Positions 21,864-28,400 of a stretch of DNA of 28,400 nt are shown here, piece after piece. The notes under the pieces are model-generated. The model made no database searches, was not told the origin of the DNA, and saw only the letters and a list, made by a program, of their open reading frames with translations. How positions within the stretch are numbered: position 1 is the stretch's first letter; every line of letters starts with the position of its first letter. The stretch spans positions 1 to 28,400 of the forward strand of contig JBBRUV010000014.1 of assembly GCA_038247465.1 (NCBI GenBank), in the 5' to 3' direction. Made by a program: the position numbers and the translations under genes. Source of the DNA: JBBRNH01 sp038247465. Lineage in GTDB: Bacteria; Bacteroidota; Bacteroidia; Cytophagales; Spirosomataceae.

Positions 21864-22907
21864 ATGGCACAAATTAACTTCGGCGGAGTCGTCGAGAACG
21901 TAGTAACGCGGGATGAGTTTCCGCTCGAAAAAGCCCTCGAAACCCTCAAAAACGAGACCATCGCTGTCATCGGATACGGTGTGCAAGGTCCCGGTCAATC
22001 GCTCAACATGCGCGATAACGGCTTCAACGTAATTGTGGGGCAGCGCAAAGGCAAAACCTACGACAAAGCCATTGCCCAGGGCTGGGTTCCCGGCCAGACC
22101 CTGTTTGAGATTGACGAAGCCCTTGCCAAAGGGACAATCATCTGCTTTTTGCTGTCAGACGCGGCTCAGATCGAACTGTGGCCGACGGTAAAAGCCGCCC
22201 TCACGCCCGGCAAAGCCCTGTATTTTTCGCACGGCTTTGGCATTACCTACAAAGAAAAAACGGGTATTGTGCCGCCCGGCGATGTGGATGTGTTTCTGGT
22301 GGCTCCGAAAGGCTCCGGCACGTCGCTCCGACGGATGTTTGTAGAAGGTAAAGGCTTAAATTCCAGTTTTGCTATCTATCAGGACGCATCAGGTCAGGCT
22401 CGTGATAAAGCCATTGCGATGGGTATCGGCGTGGGTTCGGGCTATTTGTTCGAGACCGATTTTTACCGCGAAGTAACCTCCGATCTGACCGGAGAACGCG
22501 GGACATTAATGGGCGCGATTCAGGGCATTTTTGCCGCTCAGTACGACGTGCTTCGGGCCAACGGACACAGCCCGTCAGAAGCGTTTAACGAAACGGTTGA
22601 AGAACTGACGCAATCACTCATGCCGCTGGTGGCCGAAAACGGTATGGACTGGATGTATGCCAACTGCTCCACAACGGCCCAACGCGGTGCGCTCGACTGG
22701 TGGAAACCCTTCCGCGATGCCACCAAGCCCGTTTTTGAACAACTCTATGACTCGGTGAAAAGCCAGGAGCAGGCCGAAATCAGCATCACCCGCAACTCGC
22801 AACCCGATTACCGCGAAAAATTAGAAGTTGAACTCGCCGAACTGCGTGATTCAGAAATGTGGCAGGCCGGAGCCGCCGTGCGGGGCCTGCGCCCGGAACG
22901 GAATTGA
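21864..22907 (+). CDS. ilvC: Ketol-acid reductoisomerase
   Basis: This NADPH- and Mg-dependent enzyme isomerises and reduces acetolactate and acetohydroxybutyrate. At 347 residues it is of the short, class I length. The nucleotide-binding loop is VIGYGVQGPGQSLNMRDNGF (starting near residue 35), a variant with GVQGPGQS rather than GSQGHAHA, followed by VGQRKG, which could set cofactor preference. The metal-binding acids are in YREVTSDLTGERGTLMG and NETVEELTQSLMPLV. The C-terminal knotted domain ends ELRDSEMWQAGAAVRGLRP. It lies 137 bases after the decayed hicB and is intact. Confidence 0.95.
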   Translation: MAQINFGGVVENVVTRDEFPLEKALETLKNETIAVIGYGVQGPGQSLNMRDNGFNVIVGQRKGKTYDKAIAQGWVPGQTLFEIDEALAKGTIICFLLSDAAQIELWPTVKAALTPGKALYFSHGFGITYKEKTGIVPPGDVDVFLVAPKGSGTSLRRMFVEGKGLNSSFAIYQDASGQARDKAIAMGIGVGSGYLFETDFYREVTSDLTGERGTLMGAIQGIFAAQYDVLRANGHSPSEAFNETVEELTQSLMPLVAENGMDWMYANCSTTAQRGALDWWKPFRDATKPVFEQLYDSVKSQEQAEISITRNSQPDYREKLEVELAELRDSEMWQAGAAVRGLRPERN

Positions 22908-22913
22908 TTTTTG

Positions 22914-23002
22914 TTTAAACACCGAGGTCACCGGGATTTACACAGAGATCGCTAAGAATCTCGGTGTTCTTCGCGTAAATCTCAGTGACCTCGGTGTTTA
23001 AA
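22914..23002. repeat. Long inverted repeat (REP-like) between ilvC and ilvA
   Basis: Arms of 28 bases at 22914-22941 and 22975-23002 are reverse complements with two mismatches, starting TTTAAACACCGAGGTCAC. The centre contains a further small pair (CACAGAGAT at 22941-22949 against ATCTCGGTG), so the whole can fold as a nested or branched hairpin. It occupies nearly the entire gap and ends five bases before the ilvA ATG, so an RNA hairpin would cover the ilvA start region. The CACCGAGGTCAC wording resembles dispersed palindromes of related genomes. Confidence 0.85.
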
Positions 23003-23006
23003 AAGT

Positions 23007-24266
23007 ATGATAGCGACAGCCCTTAAAACCCCCGATCTCGACAACATCTACCGCGCTGCTGAACGCCTGCGCGGTGTGGCAACGCATACGCCGTTGCAGG
23101 AAAATTTGAATTTGTCGGATAAATACGGGGCCGCTATTTTCCTGAAACGGGAGGATTTGCAAGTCGTCCGGTCGTACAAAATCCGGGGAGCTTACAACAA
23201 GATGGCGAGTCTTTCGGCAGACGAGTTAGCGAAGGGCGTGGTTTGTGCCAGTGCGGGCAATCATGCTCAGGGATTGGCCTACGCCTGCCGCAAAATGGGT
23301 GTTCGCGGTACGGTGTTTATGCCCACCACCACACCCGCCCAGAAAGTGAAACAGGTTGGTATGTTCGGCAAAGAATTCGTGGAAGTTGTGCTGACGGGCG
23401 ATACCTACGACGATGCCTACCACGCGGCTATGCAGTTTGTGAATACGCATGAGAGTACGTTCGTGCATCCGTTTGATGATGTGCTGGTGATGGAAGGGCA
23501 GGGAACGGTTGGGCTGGAAATTTTTCGGGATGCCGATTTTAAGATTGATTACCTACTAATGGCAATTGGTGGGGGCGGATTGGCATCGGGCGTGTCAACG
23601 GTGTTTAAGCAACTCAGCCCGCGTACCAAACTCATTGGTGTTGAGCCGCTTGGTTCGCCCTCGATGCAGGTTTCGATAGAGCAGGGTGAAGTCGTTACGC
23701 TCGACAAGATTGATAAATTTGTGGACGGAGCCGCCGTAAAACGCGTTGGTGACATCACATTTGATGTCTGCCGACAGAATTTAGACCGGGTGATTCTGGT
23801 GCCGGAGGGCAAAGTTTGTACCACCATTCTGCAACTCTACAACGAGGAAGCCATCGTAGCCGAGCCAGCCGGCGCTTTGACCATTGCCGCGCTTGATTTT
23901 CTGGCCGACGAAATCCGGGGTAAAAACGTGGTGTGCTTAGTCGGTGGCGGCAACAACGACATCACCCGGACGGAGGAAATCAAAGAACGGTCACTGCTAT
24001 ACGAGGGCCTGAAGCATTATTTCATCATCCGGTTTCCGCAGCGGGCCGGGGCCTTCCGCGACTTTCTGAACGTGCTTGGCCCCGATGATGACATAAGCCG
24101 GTTTGAGTACGTCAAGAAAACCAGCCGCGATACCGGCCCGGCAGTAGTGGGCATAGAGCTAAAACACCGCGAGGATTTTGAGCCGCTCATCGCCCGGATG
24201 ACGGCCCAAAATATTGTGTTTGAATACGTGAATGACCAGCCGAATTTGTTTCAGTTTTTGATTTGA
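23007..24266 (+). CDS. ilvA: Threonine dehydratase (biosynthetic, short form)
   Basis: This pyridoxal-phosphate enzyme converts threonine to 2-oxobutanoate, the committed step to isoleucine. The Schiff-base Lys is K58 in SYKIRGAYNKM. The phosphate-binding glycine loop is in AIGGGGLASG and the cofactor-end motif is VCLVGGGNNDI. At 419 residues it belongs to the short form with one C-terminal regulatory ACT-like domain (from about 330: KHYFIIRFPQRAGAFRDFLN), not the two-ACT enteric type. The gene starts just after a long inverted repeat and ends six bases before the antitoxin mntA. Confidence 0.95.
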   Translation: MIATALKTPDLDNIYRAAERLRGVATHTPLQENLNLSDKYGAAIFLKREDLQVVRSYKIRGAYNKMASLSADELAKGVVCASAGNHAQGLAYACRKMGVRGTVFMPTTTPAQKVKQVGMFGKEFVEVVLTGDTYDDAYHAAMQFVNTHESTFVHPFDDVLVMEGQGTVGLEIFRDADFKIDYLLMAIGGGGLASGVSTVFKQLSPRTKLIGVEPLGSPSMQVSIEQGEVVTLDKIDKFVDGAAVKRVGDITFDVCRQNLDRVILVPEGKVCTTILQLYNEEAIVAEPAGALTIAALDFLADEIRGKNVVCLVGGGNNDITRTEEIKERSLLYEGLKHYFIIRFPQRAGAFRDFLNVLGPDDDISRFEYVKKTSRDTGPAVVGIELKHREDFEPLIARMTAQNIVFEYVNDQPNLFQFLI

Positions 24267-24272
24267 TTCTTT

Positions 24273-24590
24273 ATGACAACTGCCGTTCAGAATAAACAAC
24301 AGGCTTTCGAGCGCATTGCTGCCCACCAATCGGCGTTGCGGCAGTTTGGCGCGGCCCGGCTGGGCTTGTTCGGCTCGTTTGTGCGGGGCGAGCAAACCGA
24401 CGAAAGCGACGTAGATGTAGTGGTAGATTTTGAGCCGGGCAAAAAAAAGTTGCACAACCTGCTTGATTTAGCCGATTATTTAGAGACAATTATGGCGCGT
24501 CGGGTTGACTTACTAACATGGGAAGGGATGGCTGGATTTGTACAAAAACACGTAGCAAATGAAATCGAGTACCACTCCCTTATTGATTGA
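24273..24590 (+). CDS. mntA: MntA-type nucleotidyltransferase antitoxin
   Basis: This 105-residue minimal nucleotidyltransferase contains LGLFGSFVRGEQTDESDVDV: the GS-x10-D-x-D catalytic motif typical of MntA. It is followed by VVVDFEPGKKKLHNLLDLAD and a MARRVDLLT strand that brings the third acidic residue. In studied pairs MntA attaches AMP to a Tyr of the HepT toxin and so silences it. The gene is intact and starts six bases after ilvA. It overlaps hepT by 32 bases, so it is placed as if it were a normal operon member. Confidence 0.88.
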   Translation: MTTAVQNKQQAFERIAAHQSALRQFGAARLGLFGSFVRGEQTDESDVDVVVDFEPGKKKLHNLLDLADYLETIMARRVDLLTWEGMAGFVQKHVANEIEYHSLID

Positions 24591-24930
24591 TTTTTTAACG
24601 CATATTCAAACTGAACTGGATTTCATCTTCCATACTACACGCACAATAGACGTGGATACTTTTCTGAACGATGAAATGAGGACAAGAGCCGTGATTCGCA
24701 GTTTTGAAATCATTGGTGAAGCCTGCAAAAATATCCCTGATGCGTTTCGGCAAAAACACCCGGAGTTTGACTGGCGAGGCTTTGCGGGTATTCGAGACCG
24801 GCTTATTCACCGATACTGGAGTGTGGACGAAACGATTTTGTGGGAAGCCATTTCTGTGGATGTGCCGACGAACAAAAAATGGCTTAACCAATTAATTGAG
24901 AACGAAATAAAGACTGTGCAGCAACCATGA
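24559..24930 (+). CDS. hepT: HepT-type ribonuclease toxin
   Basis: This 123-residue all-helical HEPN protein has the catalytic/target motif R-x4-H-x-Y visible as RDRLIHRY (R79, H84, Y86). The Tyr is the residue that MntA AMPylates in characterised systems. The helix RAVIRSFEIIGEACKNIPDA and the block FDWRGFAGIRDRLIHRYWSV + D are typical of the family. The gene appears intact. Its stop TGA overlaps the start of leuC by four bases (ATGA at 24927-24930), so leuC translation may depend partly on hepT translation. That would tie the pair to leucine synthesis. Confidence 0.9.
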   Translation: MKSSTTPLLIDFLTHIQTELDFIFHTTRTIDVDTFLNDEMRTRAVIRSFEIIGEACKNIPDAFRQKHPEFDWRGFAGIRDRLIHRYWSVDETILWEAISVDVPTNKKWLNQLIENEIKTVQQP

Positions 24931-26336
24931 ACCCACAACAACAACCTACTACCCTCTTCGATAAAGTCTGGGATGCCCACGTGGTGCGGCACATCGCCGA
25001 CGGCCCCGACGTGTTTTTTATTGACCGGCATTTTATCCACGAAGTCACCAGCCCGGTGGCGTTTCTGGGTCTCGAAGGGCGCAACGCATCCGTGCTGTTT
25101 GCGGGCCGCACCTTCGCCACCGCCGACCACAATACGCCGACCCTCAACCAGCACCTGCCCGTTGCCGACGTGCTGTCGGCCAATCAATTAGCGGCTCTGG
25201 AACGAAACACTACCCGGCACGGCATCTCGTTTTGGGGCCTCGGCCACCACAAAAACGGTATCGTTCACGTGATTGGGCCAGAAAACGGCATTACCCTCCC
25301 CGGCATGACCATCGTCTGTGGCGATTCGCACACCTCAACGCACGGCGCGTTCGGGGCTATTGCCTTTGGCATCGGCACGTCGGAAGTTGAGATGGTGCTG
25401 GCAACGCAGTGCATTATGCAGCCCAAACCGCAAAAAATGCGGATCACCGTCAATGGCACACTCGGCAAAGCGGTGTTGCCAAAAGACGTGGCGTTATATA
25501 TCATCTCGCAGATTTCGGCCAGCGGTGCCACCGGCTATTTTGTGGAATACGCCGGGGAGGTGTTCCGAAACATGAGCATGGAAGGCCGCATGACAGTCTG
25601 CAACATGAGCATCGAAATGGGCGCACGGGGCGGCATGATTGCCCCCGACCAGACCACGCTCAACTACTTGAATGGGAGAGAATTAGCCCCGAAAGGCGAT
25701 GCCTGGGACGCGCTCATTCCGTATTGGGAATCACTCAAAACCGACAACGGTGCCACGTTTGACCGTGACCTGACCTTTGACGCAGCTACTATTGAACCCC
25801 AAATTACCTACGGCACCAACCCCGGCATGGGAACGGGCGTGACGCAGCAGATTCCGATGGCCGAAGACGTGACAGATGGAGCTGTCAGCTACCAGAAGTC
25901 GCTGACCTACATGGGTTTTGCCGAAAATGAATCCATGCTCGGCAAACCGATTGATTTTGTGTTTCTGGGCAGTTGTACCAATGGCCGCATCGAAGATTTT
26001 CGGGCGTTTGCGTCGGTGGTGAAGGGCCGCCAAAAAGCTGACACCGTAACGGCGTGGCTCGTGCCGGGGTCGCACGTGGTGGAACGGCAAATCCAGGAAG
26101 AAGGTCTGCTCGATATCCTGACCGAAGCCGGTTTCGCGCTTCGTCAGCCCGGTTGCTCGGCTTGTTTAGCCATGAATGACGACAAGATTCCGACGGGCAA
26201 GTACGCCGTTTCGACCTCCAACCGCAACTTTGAGGGGCGGCAAGGGCCAGGGGCACGCACGTTGCTTGCCAGCCCGCTCGTGGCAGCCGCAGCCGCCGTG
26301 ACCGGCGTAGTCACCGACCCAAGACAATTTATGTAA
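24927..26336 (+). CDS. leuC: 3-isopropylmalate dehydratase large subunit
   Basis: This aconitase-family subunit binds the [4Fe-4S] cluster and, with LeuD, isomerises 2-isopropylmalate to 3-isopropylmalate. The 469-residue length is standard. The three cluster Cys are visible: C350 in GSCTNGRIEDFRAF and C410 and C413 in PGCSACLAMNDD. Other family blocks are VCGDSHTSTHGAFGAIAFGI + GTSEVEMVLATQ and the ending FEGRQGPGARTLLASPLVAA. It overlaps hepT by four bases upstream and is followed two bases later by leuD. It is intact. Confidence 0.97.
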   Translation: MNPQQQPTTLFDKVWDAHVVRHIADGPDVFFIDRHFIHEVTSPVAFLGLEGRNASVLFAGRTFATADHNTPTLNQHLPVADVLSANQLAALERNTTRHGISFWGLGHHKNGIVHVIGPENGITLPGMTIVCGDSHTSTHGAFGAIAFGIGTSEVEMVLATQCIMQPKPQKMRITVNGTLGKAVLPKDVALYIISQISASGATGYFVEYAGEVFRNMSMEGRMTVCNMSIEMGARGGMIAPDQTTLNYLNGRELAPKGDAWDALIPYWESLKTDNGATFDRDLTFDAATIEPQITYGTNPGMGTGVTQQIPMAEDVTDGAVSYQKSLTYMGFAENESMLGKPIDFVFLGSCTNGRIEDFRAFASVVKGRQKADTVTAWLVPGSHVVERQIQEEGLLDILTEAGFALRQPGCSACLAMNDDKIPTGKYAVSTSNRNFEGRQGPGARTLLASPLVAAAAAVTGVVTDPRQFM

Positions 26337-26338
26337 TC

Positions 26339-26950
26339 ATGGCATACGACAATTTTACCACCCTCCGCAGCACCACCGTTCCGATGACTATCGAAAACGT
26401 GGATACTGACCAGATTATCCCGGCCCGGTTTCTGAAAGCCACCGAGCGCACCGGCTTCGGCGATAACCTCTTCCGCGACTGGCGGTACACTAACGATGGC
26501 TCCCCAAAAACCGATTTCGTGCTCAACAACCCAATATATACCGACAACGGGCTACCGCGCAAAATTTTGGTGGGCGGCAAGAATTTTGGCAGTGGCTCCA
26601 GCCGCGAACACGCAGCCTGGGCTATTTATGACTACGGTTTCCGGTGCGTAGTGTCAAGTTTTTTTGCCGACATTTTCAAAGGCAACTGCCTGAACGTCGG
26701 CATCTTACCCGTAACGGTTAGCCCCGAATTTGCCGATAAAATCGTTGCCGCCATCGAAGCTGACCCCAACGCCGAACTCGAAGTAAATCTCCCCGAACAG
26801 ACCATTATGCTGGTGGCAACGGGCGACAGCGAGCATTTCGACATCACCGAATACAAAAAACATAACCTCGTCAATGGCTACGACGACATTGATTACCTGC
26901 TCTCGATGAAGCCGGAGATTGAGGTTTTCGCCCAAACGCGGCCCTTCTGA
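26339..26950 (+). CDS. leuD: 3-isopropylmalate dehydratase small subunit
   Basis: This 203-residue subunit forms the swivelling domain that completes the active site with LeuC. Markers are the start TTLRSTTVPMTIENVDTDQI + IPARFL, the substrate-contact loop GGKNFGSGSSREHAAWAIYD and the end of the fold FADIFKGNCLNVGILPV. It starts two bases after leuC and is followed one base later by the leuA-like gene, so leuC, leuD and leuA-like form a tight block without inserts. Confidence 0.96.
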   Translation: MAYDNFTTLRSTTVPMTIENVDTDQIIPARFLKATERTGFGDNLFRDWRYTNDGSPKTDFVLNNPIYTDNGLPRKILVGGKNFGSGSSREHAAWAIYDYGFRCVVSSFFADIFKGNCLNVGILPVTVSPEFADKIVAAIEADPNAELEVNLPEQTIMLVATGDSEHFDITEYKKHNLVNGYDDIDYLLSMKPEIEVFAQTRPF

Positions 26951-26951
26951 A

Positions 26952-28400
26952 ATGCAGAAACGCCGGTACATTGAAATTATGGATACAACACTCCGCGACG
27001 GTGAACAAACCAGCGGAGTGTCGTTTTCAGCGTCCGAAAAATTAGCGTTGGCCCAACTGCTACTGACCGAGGTTCGTGTTGACCGGGTAGAGGTGGCTTC
27101 GGCGCGGGTGTCGGCGGGTGAGTTAGAGGCCGTGCAGCAAATTACGCGCTGGGCGGCTGGTGCGGGCGTTCTTGACCGAGTGGAAGTACTGACATTTGTG
27201 GACGGGCAAGCCTCACTCGACTGGATGCGGGCATCGGGCGCGGTGGTCATGAACCTGCTGACCAAAGGTTCGCTCAATCACCTTGCCCACCAACTTAAGA
27301 AGACACCCGACGAACATTTTACCGACATTCAACAACTACTCGCCCACGCACAAACCAGTGGTATTCAGAGTAATGTGTATCTCGAAGACTGGAGTAACGG
27401 GATGAGAAACTCGCCCAGATACGTGTTGCAATTTCTGGATTTCTTACAAACGCAACCCATCCGTCGGGTGCTACTACCGGATACGCTCGGTGTGCTGACT
27501 CCCGCCGAAAGCTATACGTTTGTGAGTCAGTTGGTGGGCCGGTATCCAACGCTCCACTTCGATTTTCACGCCCACAACGATTATGACCTCAGTGTTGCCA
27601 ACGTGATGGAAGCCATTCGGGCGGGCGCACACGGTATTCATCTGACGGTGAATGGGCTGGGAGAACGAGCGGGTAACGCGCCGATGGCAAGCACGATTGC
27701 CGTACTGCGCGATTTTATGCCTGACGTGCGTATGGGCGTGGTCGAAAAATCATTGTACCAGGTCAGTAAGATCGTCGAAACGTTTTCAGGATTACGGATT
27801 CCTGATAACAAACCCGTTGTGGGCGATAACGTGTTTACACAAACGGCCGGGATTCATGCCGACGGTGACAAGAAAAATAACCTGTATTTCAACGCCTTAC
27901 TGCCCGAACGATTTGGTCGGCGACGGAGCTATGCCCTCGGAAAAATGTCGGGTAAGGCCAATATCGAGAATAACCTCCGCGAACTCGGTATTCAATTAGC
28001 CGACGGTGATTTGAAAAAAATTACCCAGCGCGTAATCGAACTCGGCGATTTGAAGGAGGTTGTAACCCGCGAAGATTTGCCCTACATCATTGCCGACGTG
28101 TTGCACGCCGACACGCTCACGGCCCGGATTGAGGTGTTGAACTACGTGCTGACTCACTCCAAAGACCTGAAACCATCGGCCACGCTCCGGGTCAGGATTG
28201 ACAACGAGCAATTTGAAGAAAACGCGCAGGGCGACGGCCAATACGATGCGTTTATGAACGCGCTGAAAAAGATTTACAGCCGCAAAAAACGCACCCTTCC
28301 CGAACTGACCGACTATGCCGTGCGGATTCCAACCGGCGGACGGACGGACGCGCTCTGCGAAACGATTATCACCTGGAAAAGCAAAAGCCACGAATTTAAA
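26952..28400 (+). CDS. 2-isopropylmalate/citramalate synthase family enzyme (3'-truncated)
   Basis: The frame runs 483 codons from the ATG at 26952 to the window edge. The N-terminal TIM-barrel domain begins MDTTLRDGEQTSGVSFSASE with the catalytic R-D. It has the metal-binding His pair in FDFHAHNDYDLSVANV and the family signature NGLGERAGNAPM. A C-terminal LeuA-type regulatory domain is recognised by DYAVRIPTGGRTDALCETII + TW near 28315-28376. The wording differs from the standard LeuA signature (GEQTSGV instead of GEQTPGV/GEQAPG), so it may make 2-isopropylmalate or (R)-citramalate. The position next to leuCD favours a leucine role; ilvA nearby makes citramalate less necessary. The substrate is not settled here. 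Confidence 0.85.
   Translation, partial: MQKRRYIEIMDTTLRDGEQTSGVSFSASEKLALAQLLLTEVRVDRVEVASARVSAGELEAVQQITRWAAGAGVLDRVEVLTFVDGQASLDWMRASGAVVMNLLTKGSLNHLAHQLKKTPDEHFTDIQQLLAHAQTSGIQSNVYLEDWSNGMRNSPRYVLQFLDFLQTQPIRRVLLPDTLGVLTPAESYTFVSQLVGRYPTLHFDFHAHNDYDLSVANVMEAIRAGAHGIHLTVNGLGERAGNAPMASTIAVLRDFMPDVRMGVVEKSLYQVSKIVETFSGLRIPDNKPVVGDNVFTQTAGIHADGDKKNNLYFNALLPERFGRRRSYALGKMSGKANIENNLRELGIQLADGDLKKITQRVIELGDLKEVVTREDLPYIIADVLHADTLTARIEVLNYVLTHSKDLKPSATLRVRIDNEQFEENAQGDGQYDAFMNALKKIYSRKKRTLPELTDYAVRIPTGGRTDALCETIITWKSKSHEFK

Noticed and set aside
1..28400. CRISPR array, tRNA or rRNA genes, transposase or integrase.
   Set aside because: No regularly spaced direct repeats, no tRNA-like cloverleaf with CCA region, and no transposase or recombinase motifs were seen on either strand.

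Overview
The window looks like chromosomal DNA of a Bacteroidota bacterium, most likely a Cytophagales member of the Spirosoma/Fibrella type. This rests on TAnnTTTG-type -7 promoter boxes ahead of several genes, the near absence of Shine-Dalgarno sequences, moderately high GC, many protein families typical of that group, and long inverted repeats in intergenic gaps. The genus is an inference.

Layout. (1) 1-1904, minus strand: the 3'-truncated nuoL and all of nuoK of respiratory complex I. (2) 2060-4994, plus strand: a polytopic membrane protein followed by a signal-peptide/two-helix/His-rich protein. The first carries two D-x3-H-x12/13-H motifs whose order and spacing match the two copper sites of PmoC/AmoC. 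The second has PmoB-like topology and a His at the predicted mature N-terminus. This is my main candidate for an undescribed system: a copper membrane monooxygenase-like pair without an obvious A subunit. A strong hairpin terminator and a convergent secreted protein follow. (3) About 5.9-13.2 kb: an accessory region where decayed minus-strand genes (mostly secreted DUF4440/SnoaL-like paralogues sharing one signal peptide) alternate with intact plus-strand modules: two PIN-toxin pairs, one PD-(D/E)XK-like protein and one RelE/ParE pair. Nonsense codons and frameshifts are frequent among the minus-strand genes. (4) 13.4-15.5 kb, minus strand: an AraC-type regulator, a secreted protein and an intact SnoaL-like protein, then a Uma2 fragment.

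(5) 15.9-28.4 kb, plus strand: a branched-chain amino acid gene run, ilvD - ilvB - ilvN - ilvC - ilvA - leuC - leuD - leuA-like, covering threonine to 2-oxobutanoate, the shared valine/isoleucine steps, and the first leucine-branch steps. Three of its junctions hold co-oriented toxin-antitoxin-type genes. Between ilvD and ilvB lie a nuclease-like/DUF2283 pair and an antitoxin with a broken PIN toxin. Between ilvN and ilvC lies a HicA/HicB pair in which both genes are frameshifted. Between ilvA and leuC lies an intact MntA/HepT pair whose hepT stop overlaps the leuC start (ATGA). The biosynthetic genes are all open, so the broken frames elsewhere are more likely real decay than poor sequence.

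No tRNA, rRNA, CRISPR array, intact insertion sequence or replication origin was seen.
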